This document shows, in pieces, positions 7,577-14,538 of a stretch of DNA of 15,812 nt. The notes under the pieces are model-generated. The model searched no databases, was not told where the DNA came from, and worked only from the letters and a program-made list of their open reading frames with translations. The translations under genes were made by a program, and so were the position numbers. Position 1 is the first letter of the stretch, and each line of letters opens with the position of its first letter. Origin of the DNA: Colwellia sp. (GTDB lineage: Bacteria; Pseudomonadota; Gammaproteobacteria; Enterobacterales; Alteromonadaceae); contig DPHE01000003.1 of the NCBI GenBank assembly GCA_003521815.1, positions 1,997-17,808 of the forward strand, given 5' to 3'.

Positions 7577-8062
7577 ATGTTAGATCTACTACCCGATTTA
7601 TTTGATGACTATAGCGAACAACTGCAATTGGCAGAGCCTTTATTTAACGACTATGGTGGGAATACTATCTTTAATGGCGAAATAGTGACGGTATCTTGTT
7701 TTAATGATAATTCAAAAGTAAAAGAACTTGTGGCGACTAATGGCACCGGAAAAGTCATGGTAGTTGATGGCAAGGCGAGTTTAACTAATGCACTACTAGG
7801 TGATATGTTAGCTGAAAAAGCGGTTGCTAATGGCTGGCAAGGCATCATCATCAATGGTTGTATTCGTGATGCAGGCACTATAGCTACTTTAGCACTTGGC
7901 GTAAAAGCGCTTGGTTGCAACCCAATAAAAACTGAAAAATTAGGTGTGGGTGAAGTTAATCAAACAATTAATTTTGCTGGCCTTACATTTATACCGGGTC
8001 AATTTATTTATGGTGATGCCAATGGCTTAGCTATCAGCGAAAAAAACTTCATATTAACGTGA
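7577..8062 (+). CDS. rraA: RraA-family protein (RNase E regulator / HMG-CHA aldolase superfamily)
   Basis: The protein has 161 residues, the same length as E. coli RraA, and aligns along its whole length: EPLFNDYGGNTIFNGEIVTV near the N-terminus, KVMVVDGKASLTNALLGDMLAE (59-80), GWQGIIINGCIRD (86-98), and INFAGLTFIPGQFIYGD toward the end. E. coli RraA binds RNase E and restrains it. Unlike E. coli RraA, this protein keeps an Asp followed 21 residues later by Arg-Asp (D76, R97, D98), the pattern of the class II HMG/CHA pyruvate aldolases of the same superfamily. The function could therefore be either; the length and flanks favour RraA. The start ATG has only a weak GAG ribosome site at about 8 bases. 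The gene is divergent from prmA. Confidence 0.85.
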   Translation: MLDLLPDLFDDYSEQLQLAEPLFNDYGGNTIFNGEIVTVSCFNDNSKVKELVATNGTGKVMVVDGKASLTNALLGDMLAEKAVANGWQGIIINGCIRDAGTIATLALGVKALGCNPIKTEKLGVGEVNQTINFAGLTFIPGQFIYGDANGLAISEKNFILT

Positions 8063-8123
8063 TGTTTTCGACAATAAATAACTAGCCTCTTCAGTCAATG
8101 CCTCACCCCTAAGCCTTTAACTC

Positions 8124-8159
8124 TCGCTGAAACGAGGATTTTGAAGTAACATGGGTATA
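8124..8159 (-). repeat. Degenerate copy of the prmA-leader palindrome arm
   Basis: Read on the minus strand from 8159, the sequence matches the element at 7417 at about 25 of 33 positions. The shared blocks are TATACCC, ACTT, AAA and CTCGTTTCAG. The second arm is not recognisable, and CTCG/CGAG at 8123-8136 forms a small hairpin instead. It occupies part of the gap between rraA and the siroheme-like gene. Confidence 0.55.
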
Positions 8160-8183
8160 TACATAACCACTAATTAAAATATA

Positions 8184-9149
8184 ATGAAATACTTCCCAAT
8201 TTTCCTCGATGCAAATTATATCTCTGCCATGATTATAGGTGGCGGAGAAGTGGCATCACGCAAAATTGAGTTGCTATTAAAGTCCACTGTTAATATTACT
8301 ATAATGAGCAAAGATGTTTGCGCTGGTGTTGAACGCTTAATTAACTTACATAAATTAACGTGGCTAAAACATAATTATCAACCGGGGCATTTTTCTCACA
8401 TCAATATAGTCATCGCGGCTACCGACGATAACGTGATAAATGAGACTGTTGCAGAGGAATCTCGCTCGTTAAATATTTTAACTAATGTTGTCGATCAACC
8501 CGAGCTATGTACTTATATCACCCCAGCCATTATTGATAGAAGCCCTATGATTATTGCGTTATCCAGCTCTGGCAGCGCGCCTATTTTAATCCGGATGTTA
8601 CGCGAACAGATAGAAAAAACGCTGCCGCAAGGTTATGGTAAATTAGCTGACTTTTGTTATAAATTTCGCGAGGATGTTAAAGCACAGGTGAAAGGCTTAC
8701 GCAATCGACGCAGTTTTTGGGAAAGTACGCTTAGAGGCCCTATCGGTCAAGCCGTTCTTGATGGTAAACAACAGCAAGCTGAACAACAACTGATTGCCAG
8801 TATTAAACAAGAAATAGCCCCTCCTAGTGGTGAGATTATTTTTATTCATACCAAAGACGGTAATCCCGATAATTTAACGTTAAATGCGCATCGCGCTATG
8901 CAATTTGCTGACGCCGTCTTTTATGATGAAACGGTAAATATTGAGCTCATTGAATATGTACGCCGTGATGCGGAAAAATTTCCCCAAACAGTTTTTTCTG
9001 AAATATTACTTAATTACCCACATGCTATCGAGCTAGCTAAACAAGGTCAAAGGGTACTTTATTTATTAGCCGGTAATGAAGCCTTGCCAAAAAATGAAGC
9101 ACTAATAGCAAGTAACATAACAACACAAGAACTAATTAGCGGAAGCTAA
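8184..9149 (+). CDS. Precorrin-2 dehydrogenase / sirohydrochlorin ferrochelatase with a vestigial SUMT domain
   Basis: Residues 1 to about 210 align with the N-terminal half of CysG: NAD-binding MIIGGGEVASRKIELLL (16-32), AATDDNVIN, NVVDQP with the catalytic Asp at 104, and IIDRSPMIIALSSSGSAP with Ser128. This half would oxidise precorrin-2 with NAD and insert iron to make siroheme. From residue 216 the sequence still aligns with the CysG uroporphyrinogen-III methyltransferase domain (GEIIFI, FADAVFYDETV with Asp248, VRRDAEKF). However, the SAM-binding GAGPGD has become HTKDGN, the GGDP motif is replaced by LAGNEA, and the protein stops at 321 residues against 457. Residue comparisons with E. 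coli are from memory. I infer that methylation is lost and that a separate CobA is needed. No clear ribosome site precedes the ATG. Confidence 0.85.
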   Translation: MKYFPIFLDANYISAMIIGGGEVASRKIELLLKSTVNITIMSKDVCAGVERLINLHKLTWLKHNYQPGHFSHINIVIAATDDNVINETVAEESRSLNILTNVVDQPELCTYITPAIIDRSPMIIALSSSGSAPILIRMLREQIEKTLPQGYGKLADFCYKFREDVKAQVKGLRNRRSFWESTLRGPIGQAVLDGKQQQAEQQLIASIKQEIAPPSGEIIFIHTKDGNPDNLTLNAHRAMQFADAVFYDETVNIELIEYVRRDAEKFPQTVFSEILLNYPHAIELAKQGQRVLYLLAGNEALPKNEALIASNITTQELISGS

Positions 9150-9338
9150 CGGGTTAGAACATTCCCATATCATCGTGTATTAACAGGACTTTCATCTGAA
9201 AATAGTGTTTTTATTATTAGCCGTGAAAATACCTATACTAACAGTTACACAAACGTGCACGCTAACTTTATAGTTTCTTGTCACTAATCCTAGGCCATTT
9301 AACTAGCAAATAACATCACAATTAACAAAGACTTCAGA

Positions 9339-10406
9339 TTAAGCGCGCTCGACAATCGCGATTCCTTGTCGATAACCTAAACCACCATTCCCATGGATTA
9401 AGCCAAGCTTTTCTGGACCATTACATAAGCGCTGATGCATTAACACAAGTGCATTAAGCGCTGGATTATTCCATGCACCTCTAGCCAAATTCATGCCGCC
9501 TGTAATGGTAATACTATGTTTCGAAAGAAAATCTGGAATATCCTCTAAAATATCAACCAAACCACTCACTAATAAAAAGGCCATTGGGACAACAGGGTAG
9601 CAAGTATAAGTGTCTAATAAAGCATCGCCACCTTTGAACAGCTTAACGAAGTCAATATCCGCTTCACCACAGGCTTGTTGATAAGCTTGTTGTAAATGTT
9701 CATATCGAGAAATATCCGTTAAAAACTCTCGGCCATCCCCCTCCAGACGGCTCAACCCAACAGACTTCACCTTTAAGCATTGGCTTTTATCAACGCCTAA
9801 CTTCTCGGCGATATCTGCTCGTGTTAATAATAATCGACCTGAGAAATCTACCATAGGATTTGCACAATCAACCCCTCTAAATAGGTCTGTTATCGGTTTA
9901 TACCAACGCAAATCAGGCAATAATTCTGGGGTAAAGGAGTCGGATAAAGCGTTACGAAAACTCACTTGATAATTTTCAAACAATGCACTAGCAAACTCTT
10001 TAAATTTTTGTTCTGTAATGCCATTATTTTCACTAAAGGCTTGCGCCAAATCGGTATAAGCTTGTGTTAATGGATAACTTTGACCATAAACTGCCATCTT
10101 ACTTAACCGCTCTTCTCGGCTATAACCCGTTTTTATATAATCTTCACCACTAATAACAACCGCAGCTTCACCATTTTCTATTAATTTTTTTGCTTCTGCC
10201 AAGGCTTCAATGGGAGCACAACCACTTCTAAAGTGACACGCTTTCTCAGGGCTATGCCAATCAGCTTGCAAAGGCTCTATAACTAAATATTTAGGCGTAA
10301 TACCGCGTTGAAGTAATTGTGATTCGAGCAGTAAAACCGGATCAAGACTACCCACCTCATCTTGTCGTTTAGCTGCGCCAATAATAAATGCTGATGGAGT
10401 TTTCAC
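9339..10406 (-). CDS. Thiolase-like protein (acetyl-CoA acetyltransferase-related)
   Basis: The 355-residue protein resembles the divergent thiolase-like or SCP2-type branch of the thiolase superfamily. Visible features are a nucleophile-type cysteine in FRSGCAPIEALAEAKKLI (C63), then AAVVISGEDY (81-90) in place of the thiolase AGG-E-MS motif. The C-terminus has ITGGMNLARGAWNNPALNAL and GLIHGNGGLGYRQGIAIVE, with H338 and a GNGG turn such as is seen in this branch. It is shorter than classical thiolases (about 390), and the canonical C-terminal Cys motif is not obvious, so the substrate cannot be named. The start is GTG: a TAA stop lies two codons upstream, so no earlier start is possible, and the next Met is far inside. 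No neighbour shares its strand closely enough to suggest an operon. The family is moderately certain, the reaction is not. Confidence 0.62.
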   Translation of the reverse strand: MKTPSAFIIGAAKRQDEVGSLDPVLLLESQLLQRGITPKYLVIEPLQADWHSPEKACHFRSGCAPIEALAEAKKLIENGEAAVVISGEDYIKTGYSREERLSKMAVYGQSYPLTQAYTDLAQAFSENNGITEQKFKEFASALFENYQVSFRNALSDSFTPELLPDLRWYKPITDLFRGVDCANPMVDFSGRLLLTRADIAEKLGVDKSQCLKVKSVGLSRLEGDGREFLTDISRYEHLQQAYQQACGEADIDFVKLFKGGDALLDTYTCYPVVPMAFLLVSGLVDILEDIPDFLSKHSITITGGMNLARGAWNNPALNALVLMHQRLCNGPEKLGLIHGNGGLGYRQGIAIVERA

Positions 10407-10550
10407 AAGTTATTCAATCCAATAAAAATGTTAGGCGCCAACTTTATGCTATTTACACAAAATTAAAAACCTAAAAGCAGTAAAATTCATTTTGAAGTAG
10501 TTAGCTATCTACCAAAAACCTGCATGCCTCTTTTTAGCGAAAAGCGAAAG

Positions 10551-10875
10551 CTATCTAGCTATGTGCAAAAGAATTGACTGCTGATCTTTCTTGGTCATTT
10601 TACTCACCACTAATAGATACGAATTATCCATCATCCGTTCAATTTCCCATTTTGGGATTGAACCATCAAGAATCATGGTTACCCATAATTTTTTGTTCAT
10701 GTGGCTTCGTCATTGGTTTTTTACTTTTAGCTACGGAACCGTGAGCGATGGTGGCAAACATTTTATTTTTTATTCTAAACACTTTAACATCATCACCAAA
10801 CGGATAGCACAAAGACGTTTATTGTTTAGAAAGTAAGTATTTTTCCGTTTGTTGTTCATTTAAGCTGTCGATCAT
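10551..10875 (-). pseudogene. Decayed MmcQ/YjbR-family gene
   Basis: Reading the minus strand from an ATG at 10875 (ribosome site GGGAAAG just before) gives MIDSLNEQQTEKYLLSKQ. A TAA stop then falls at 10821-10819, and the same frame continues TSLCYPFGDDVKVFRIKNKM, FATIAHG. In another frame the C-terminal half follows: HMNKKLWVTMILDGSIPKW, EIERMMDNSYLLVVSKMTKK, DQQSILLHIAR and a TAG at 10551. These pieces match, in order, the YjbR/MmcQ double-wing family of about 118 residues (LLSKPG..., PFG/VFK..., HMNKKHW, LDGS-P, SYxLVV). Only about 12 codons lie between the halves where about 35 are expected. The gene thus has a nonsense codon plus a frameshifting deletion. It begins 40 bases after the receptor gene's stop and was probably once co-transcribed with it. 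Confidence 0.8.
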
Positions 10876-10914
10876 TACTTTCCCTACTATTTTGACCAAC
10901 ATCTAAACTTTACT

Positions 10915-13041
10915 TTAGAAGCGATAAGTAACTTCGGCCCATGCACTAACGCCTTCACTAGGTAACCTTGACAAAACAGGGATTTCAGTTCCCTTTACAC
11001 GGTTATAGCCACCTAAATGATTTTGATAATTTTTATCCAGAATATTATCAACACCTAAGCGTATCGCTAGATCGTTATTAACAAAATATTGCGCATCGAT
11101 ATTAACAACACCATAACCTGATGTTTTCTGCTCACCGTTAGTGCTTGAAACATCATCTTGTTTTGCCGCAATAACAAGACTGGTTTTAACCATCCAATTA
11201 TCAGCATTATAACGAACATTAATTTGGCCATTTAGTGGTGCAATACGATATAAATTGTCGTCGATATCCCGACGTTCGCCTTGTACATAACTAATAATCG
11301 TTGATAATTCTATTTGCTCACTAATATTGTAGTACCCGTTGAGATCAAAGCCATAGATTTTCGCATCAACATTCGTAAATTTTAGCGGATTAGTGTCTCC
11401 CGACATCATGTTGGCTATCATTTTAGCCGACATATCAGCCATACCCAGTGGCGTGCCTTGAATATAGTCATCAATATATTGATAGAAAATATGCGGTGCT
11501 ATCATAAGTTTGTCGTCTTGATAGGTTAAACCTAAATCAACTTGATAAGCCGCTTCTGACTTAAGGTTAATATCGCCAATATAAGTATGTCCATCAGCTA
11601 AACCCCCTGTTGCTTCCATAGGGACCCACAGATAACGTTCTTGATAAGAAGGAGCACGCGTTTTCAGACCAATGCCTGCAGAGAAAGATACATTAGTTGA
11701 TAATTTAGTTTCGGTATTTAACGCAATATCAACATTATTATCTGAGACTTTATGTTTGGCGTTATTAAAGCTATTTTGTAACTCGAGAACAGGAGCGGAC
11801 ATCATCGCCATTGATGAACTAACGTCACCAGCATCAGCTTCAGCGCGTTTAAGCCTAACACCCAATTGCACATTGGTTTGGTCAAATTGATTTTGCAACT
11901 GAGTAAAAATGCCATAACGGTTATCTTCAACGTTATTAAAATTAATAACTTCAAACATCATATTGTTAGGGTTGGTAATAACTGAGTCATGGCTAGCAAA
12001 ATAGCCGTCAACACCAAAGGCAAGCTCACCAAAATCAAAAGTTTTCGTCATTTTCACTTTAAAGTCAGAGGTTTCTGCTGTCGCATTATTACGGCGGTAT
12101 GTTGTAGGGTCAGTATTTTCACGCATTAAAAAGTTGGTCATGCCATGATCAGCATCGATATAGCCTAACTGCCACTCACCTTGCCAATCGCTTAATTTAA
12201 AGGCACCGTCAAGCGTTATCCGGTGGCTTTCAATATATTCAATATCCATGGGTAAAGCAGGTGTGCCTGCGTCATTAGTGTCGGTATAGTGATAGCCAAA
12301 GCCAATTTCATTGTCGCCTTTGCTATAACGCATATCGCCACCAAATTGAACTTTGTCAAAATCAGTTGGGCTAATAACAACACCATCGCCACTTTCCATG
12401 CTATTGCCTTTTTGGCTATTACCATATAACAATATGGCAACATCACCTTTAGCAATATTGGTGACCGCAGATAACGTTTGAGCGCTATTATTACTTCGAT
12501 AACCTGCTTGTACATCGCCCGATAACATTATTTTTTCGCTATTCATAGTTTCTGCTTTACGCATTTTTACTTCAACTGCACCGCCCAGTGTATTAATACC
12601 CGCCGATACTGGCGCAATGCCGCGATATACGGTCATAGAATCAACAATAAGGGGAGTTGAATAGCTTAGTGGTGTATCCATCGCATTAGGACCTGCACCA
12701 ATAACAGGATGACCATCAAGAGATGCAGCAACTCTGTCGCCATATAAACCGCGATATTGAGCAATGCCGGTAATTGGACCATTACTATTAACATTCGCGC
12801 CTGGAACAGACATAAGCCAATCGGCTAAATCAGGGGCACTAGTGTGACCTTGCGCATAGCCTTTTAGATCTTGTAAACCATGATGGCGTTGGTTGGTAAT
12901 GGTGATTACTTCTAATTCATTAATGGTATCAGGTGTTTTATCAGCTAAAGCTTGCCCTGCACGAACAACGGTAGAAGAGGTAATGGTTAATAACAAAACT
13001 ATTTTTACAGCAATCGCTGATGAGGTAATAAAAGTACGCAT
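10915..13041 (-). CDS. TonB-dependent outer-membrane receptor of the OprC/NosA copper type
   Basis: This 708-residue protein starts with a signal peptide (hydrophobic 10-25, likely cut near VRA, 28) and a TonB-box-like ELEVITITN (42-50). The plug domain (about 60-160) has DLADWLMSVPGANVNSNGPI, YRGLYGDRV, GAGPNAMDTPLSY and VYRGIAPVSAGINTLGGAVEV. The long beta-barrel ends VSAWAEVTYRF, with the C-terminal Phe needed for barrel assembly. The plug segment PNxMDxPxSY and the barrel segment DADHGMTNFLMR (297-308) match the copper receptors OprC/NosA. In OprC a CxxxM plus HxM site binds copper; here the first motif is GPNAM (117-121, Cys replaced by Gly) and HGM (299-301) is kept. The barrel also has Met-rich loops (MADMSAKMIANMMSG, SMAMM). 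A metal ligand is likely, copper probable but unproven. A decayed YjbR-like gene follows. Confidence 0.88.
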   Translation of the reverse strand: MRTFITSSAIAVKIVLLLTITSSTVVRAGQALADKTPDTINELEVITITNQRHHGLQDLKGYAQGHTSAPDLADWLMSVPGANVNSNGPITGIAQYRGLYGDRVAASLDGHPVIGAGPNAMDTPLSYSTPLIVDSMTVYRGIAPVSAGINTLGGAVEVKMRKAETMNSEKIMLSGDVQAGYRSNNSAQTLSAVTNIAKGDVAILLYGNSQKGNSMESGDGVVISPTDFDKVQFGGDMRYSKGDNEIGFGYHYTDTNDAGTPALPMDIEYIESHRITLDGAFKLSDWQGEWQLGYIDADHGMTNFLMRENTDPTTYRRNNATAETSDFKVKMTKTFDFGELAFGVDGYFASHDSVITNPNNMMFEVINFNNVEDNRYGIFTQLQNQFDQTNVQLGVRLKRAEADAGDVSSSMAMMSAPVLELQNSFNNAKHKVSDNNVDIALNTETKLSTNVSFSAGIGLKTRAPSYQERYLWVPMEATGGLADGHTYIGDINLKSEAAYQVDLGLTYQDDKLMIAPHIFYQYIDDYIQGTPLGMADMSAKMIANMMSGDTNPLKFTNVDAKIYGFDLNGYYNISEQIELSTIISYVQGERRDIDDNLYRIAPLNGQINVRYNADNWMVKTSLVIAAKQDDVSSTNGEQKTSGYGVVNIDAQYFVNNDLAIRLGVDNILDKNYQNHLGGYNRVKGTEIPVLSRLPSEGVSAWAEVTYRF

Positions 13042-13096
13042 AGTGTTTCACTTCATGTTTATGAGTATATTTTTAAATTATGTATATTCTCACGGT

Positions 13097-13109
13097 TTAA
13101 CTGAGTTAA
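13097..13109. promoter_or_regulatory. Perfect 13-bp palindrome upstream of the receptor gene
   Basis: TTAACTGAGTTAA reads as two 6-base arms around one base, 56 bases upstream of the receptor ATG. It is a possible operator. It is AT-rich and short, so chance is possible. Confidence 0.35.
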
Positions 13110-13131
13110 AACAAAAGGAAATGCGTCATTC

Positions 13132-13146
13132 GCGACAATTTGTCGC
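13132..13146. promoter_or_regulatory. Perfect 15-bp palindrome, candidate repressor operator of the receptor gene
   Basis: GCGACAATTTGTCGC has two perfect 7-base arms around one base. It stands out as GC-containing in an AT-rich region, 91 bases upstream of the receptor ATG and 36 bp centre to centre from the other palindrome. The shape suits a dimeric TetR-like or similar regulator; which one is unknown. Confidence 0.5.
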
Positions 13147-13164
13147 AGATAAAAAGCCGCTTGT

Positions 13165-13178
13165 TTGTACTAGATCAA
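13165..13178. promoter_or_regulatory. Weak FNR/ANR-like site
   Basis: TTGTACTAGATCAA has one perfect ATCAA half-site and one imperfect half with the right 4-base spacer. OprC in Pseudomonas aeruginosa is known to be induced without oxygen, which makes such a site sensible here. The match is partial. Confidence 0.25.
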
Positions 13179-13384
13179 TAAAGCTATTTTTTATCCTAGA
13201 ATTGGCAGGGGTTATTCAATAATCTCTGAGTTTAAAAGAGGTTTACGCCAATTAAACTTAAGGAAAAACACATGAGTTATCATTTTCTTAGCATAACACT
13301 CCCCGTTGTTTATCAACGCTAATTGACGGTACTGACCGAGTCAAGCTTTTTGACAAGACCAGTAAAAAAACAGGAAAAGCAATA

Positions 13385-13486
13385 GCCCTTCAACAGGCTC
13401 AGGATGTACGGATAATATATCCGTACATCCTGAGCATCTTCGTTTACTCTGAGTATCTCCGTCTGCCCTGAGCTTGTCGAAGGGTT
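13385..13486. repeat. Composite palindromic repeat between the receptor region and trpS
   Basis: The outer arms CCCTTCAACAGGCTCAGG (13386-13403) and CCTGAGCTTGTCGAAGGG (13467-13484) are inverted copies differing at two positions. They resemble the widely dispersed CCCTTCGACAAGCTCAGG repeat of proteobacteria. Inside the left half is a perfect 18-bp hairpin, GCTCAGGATGTACGGATA (13397-13414) with its complement at 13418-13435 and a 3-base loop. The right half carries 19-bp imperfect direct repeats at 13430, 13449 and 13468, each starting CTGAG. The right edge touches the trpS stop codon. The element may also help end trpS transcripts, although no clean T run follows directly. Confidence 0.85.
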
Positions 13487-14489
13487 ATGGACGTGGAATA
13501 AAGCCTACGGCATCATAAACCGACGTTAAGACTTTACTCGCTCGAAGTGATGCTTTTTCAGCACCACTTTTCATCACTTGCTCAAGAAAAGCGTGGTCTT
13601 CACGATATTCATGATACTTGGTTTGAATAGGCTCTAACATAGTCACTACAGCATCAGCGACATCACCTTTTAAATGACCATACATTTTGTCTTCATATTC
13701 TGGTACTAAGCTTTCAATTGACTTGCCCGTGGCACATGAAAGTAAAGAGAGTAAGTTTGACACACCTGGTTTTTCTTCCAAATTATAATAAATACGCGCT
13801 TGCTCATCTGAGTCTGTCACAGCACGTTTGATCTTTTTGGCTATTTTTTTCGGATCTTCTAATAAGCCAATAAAATTGCCAGGATTAGTGTCTGACTTCG
13901 ACATTTTCTTCGTTGGCTCAAGTAAGCTCATTACGCGCGCGCCATGCTGAGGAATAAACGGATCGGGTACGGTAAAAATATTGCCATAAAGATTATTAAA
14001 GCGGGTGGCAATATCACGTGCTAACTCTAAGTGCTGTTTCTGATCATCACCAACAGGCACCTTATCTGCACGATACAACAAAATATCAGCCGCCATTAAT
14101 ACCGGATAAGTAAATAAGCCTGAATTCATATTAGCTTCTGATTTTTGCGACTTATCTTTGTATTGTGTCATACGGTTTAGTTCACCCATTTGGGTATAAC
14201 AATTTAATACCCAACTCAGCTGCGCGTGTTCTGGTACATGGGACTGAATAAAAATAGTACTTTGGGCAGGGTCTACGCCACACGCAAGATAAAGGGCTAA
14301 TCCATCGAGTGTCGCTTTGCGTAAATCTTCCGCTTTAGGACGAACGGTAATGGCATGTTGATCCACCAACATGTAATAACACTCATGGCTAGGTTGCATA
14401 TTGACCCATTGCTTTAATGCGCCTAGATAATTGCCAATAGTTAATTCACCTGATGGCTGACAGCCACTTAATACAATAGGTTTACTCAT
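13485..14489 (-). CDS. trpS: Tryptophan-tRNA ligase
   Basis: This class Ic aminoacyl-tRNA synthetase charges tRNA-Trp with tryptophan using ATP in the cytosol. At 334 residues it has the length of the E. coli enzyme. The HIGH-type motif is GELTIGNYLGALKQW (14-28). LVDQHAITV (41-49) and GDDQKQHLELARDI (147-160) line the active site. The KMSKS loop is KKMSKSD (194-200). The C-terminus, VYDAVGFIPRP, is standard. A strong AAAGGAAA ribosome site precedes the ATG. It lies 49 bases downstream of rpe on the same strand, so the two are probably co-transcribed. Its stop codon abuts a composite repeat element. Confidence 0.98.
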   Translation of the reverse strand: MSKPIVLSGCQPSGELTIGNYLGALKQWVNMQPSHECYYMLVDQHAITVRPKAEDLRKATLDGLALYLACGVDPAQSTIFIQSHVPEHAQLSWVLNCYTQMGELNRMTQYKDKSQKSEANMNSGLFTYPVLMAADILLYRADKVPVGDDQKQHLELARDIATRFNNLYGNIFTVPDPFIPQHGARVMSLLEPTKKMSKSDTNPGNFIGLLEDPKKIAKKIKRAVTDSDEQARIYYNLEEKPGVSNLLSLLSCATGKSIESLVPEYEDKMYGHLKGDVADAVVTMLEPIQTKYHEYREDHAFLEQVMKSGAEKASLRASKVLTSVYDAVGFIPRP

Positions 14490-14538
14490 ACATTTCCTTT
14501 AAACGGTATTTCTTACTTTAAAAAATATTAATCTGTAA

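Larger units (their letters stand above)
13042..13484. other. 443-bp spacer: receptor control region plus repeat element
   Basis: The left part (13042-13180) carries two short palindromes and an FNR-like site, presumably control sequences for the receptor gene. The middle contains a 7-bp inverted pair, AGTTTAA (13229-13235) and TTAAACT (13252-13258), then a 16-codon frame with a good AGGA site (13272-13322), and CGTTG/CAACG around a 5-base loop (13304-13318). The right part is the composite inverted repeat. No protein-coding gene can be supported. Confidence 0.6.

Noticed and set aside
8063..8122. Minus-strand peptide-like end LTEEASYLLSKTSR
   Set aside because: It is preceded by stops in frame without a start. 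It may belong to the repeat element or be chance; not enough to call.
10591..10836. Plus-strand open frame of 81 codons
   Set aside because: It has no ribosome site or recognisable domain and lies antisense to the YjbR/MmcQ pseudogene, whose codon pattern explains the open frame.
13272..13322. 16-codon frame MSYHFLSITLPVVYQR with a good AGGA ribosome site
   Set aside because: It is too short to support as a gene, has no partner downstream on its strand and no attenuator following it. It may be a leader peptide or chance.
13320..13360. MerR-type promoter (TTGACT followed by CGGT/ACCG dyad on the minus strand)
   Set aside because: The dyad is only 4 bp per arm and no -10 box lies at the 19-20 bp spacing.
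13319..13471. Frame reading LIDGTDRVKLFDKTSKKTGKAIA in the spacer before trpS
   Set aside because: It looks coding-like for about 20 residues but has no start codon, follows a stop closely and runs into the repeat element. No family was recognised.
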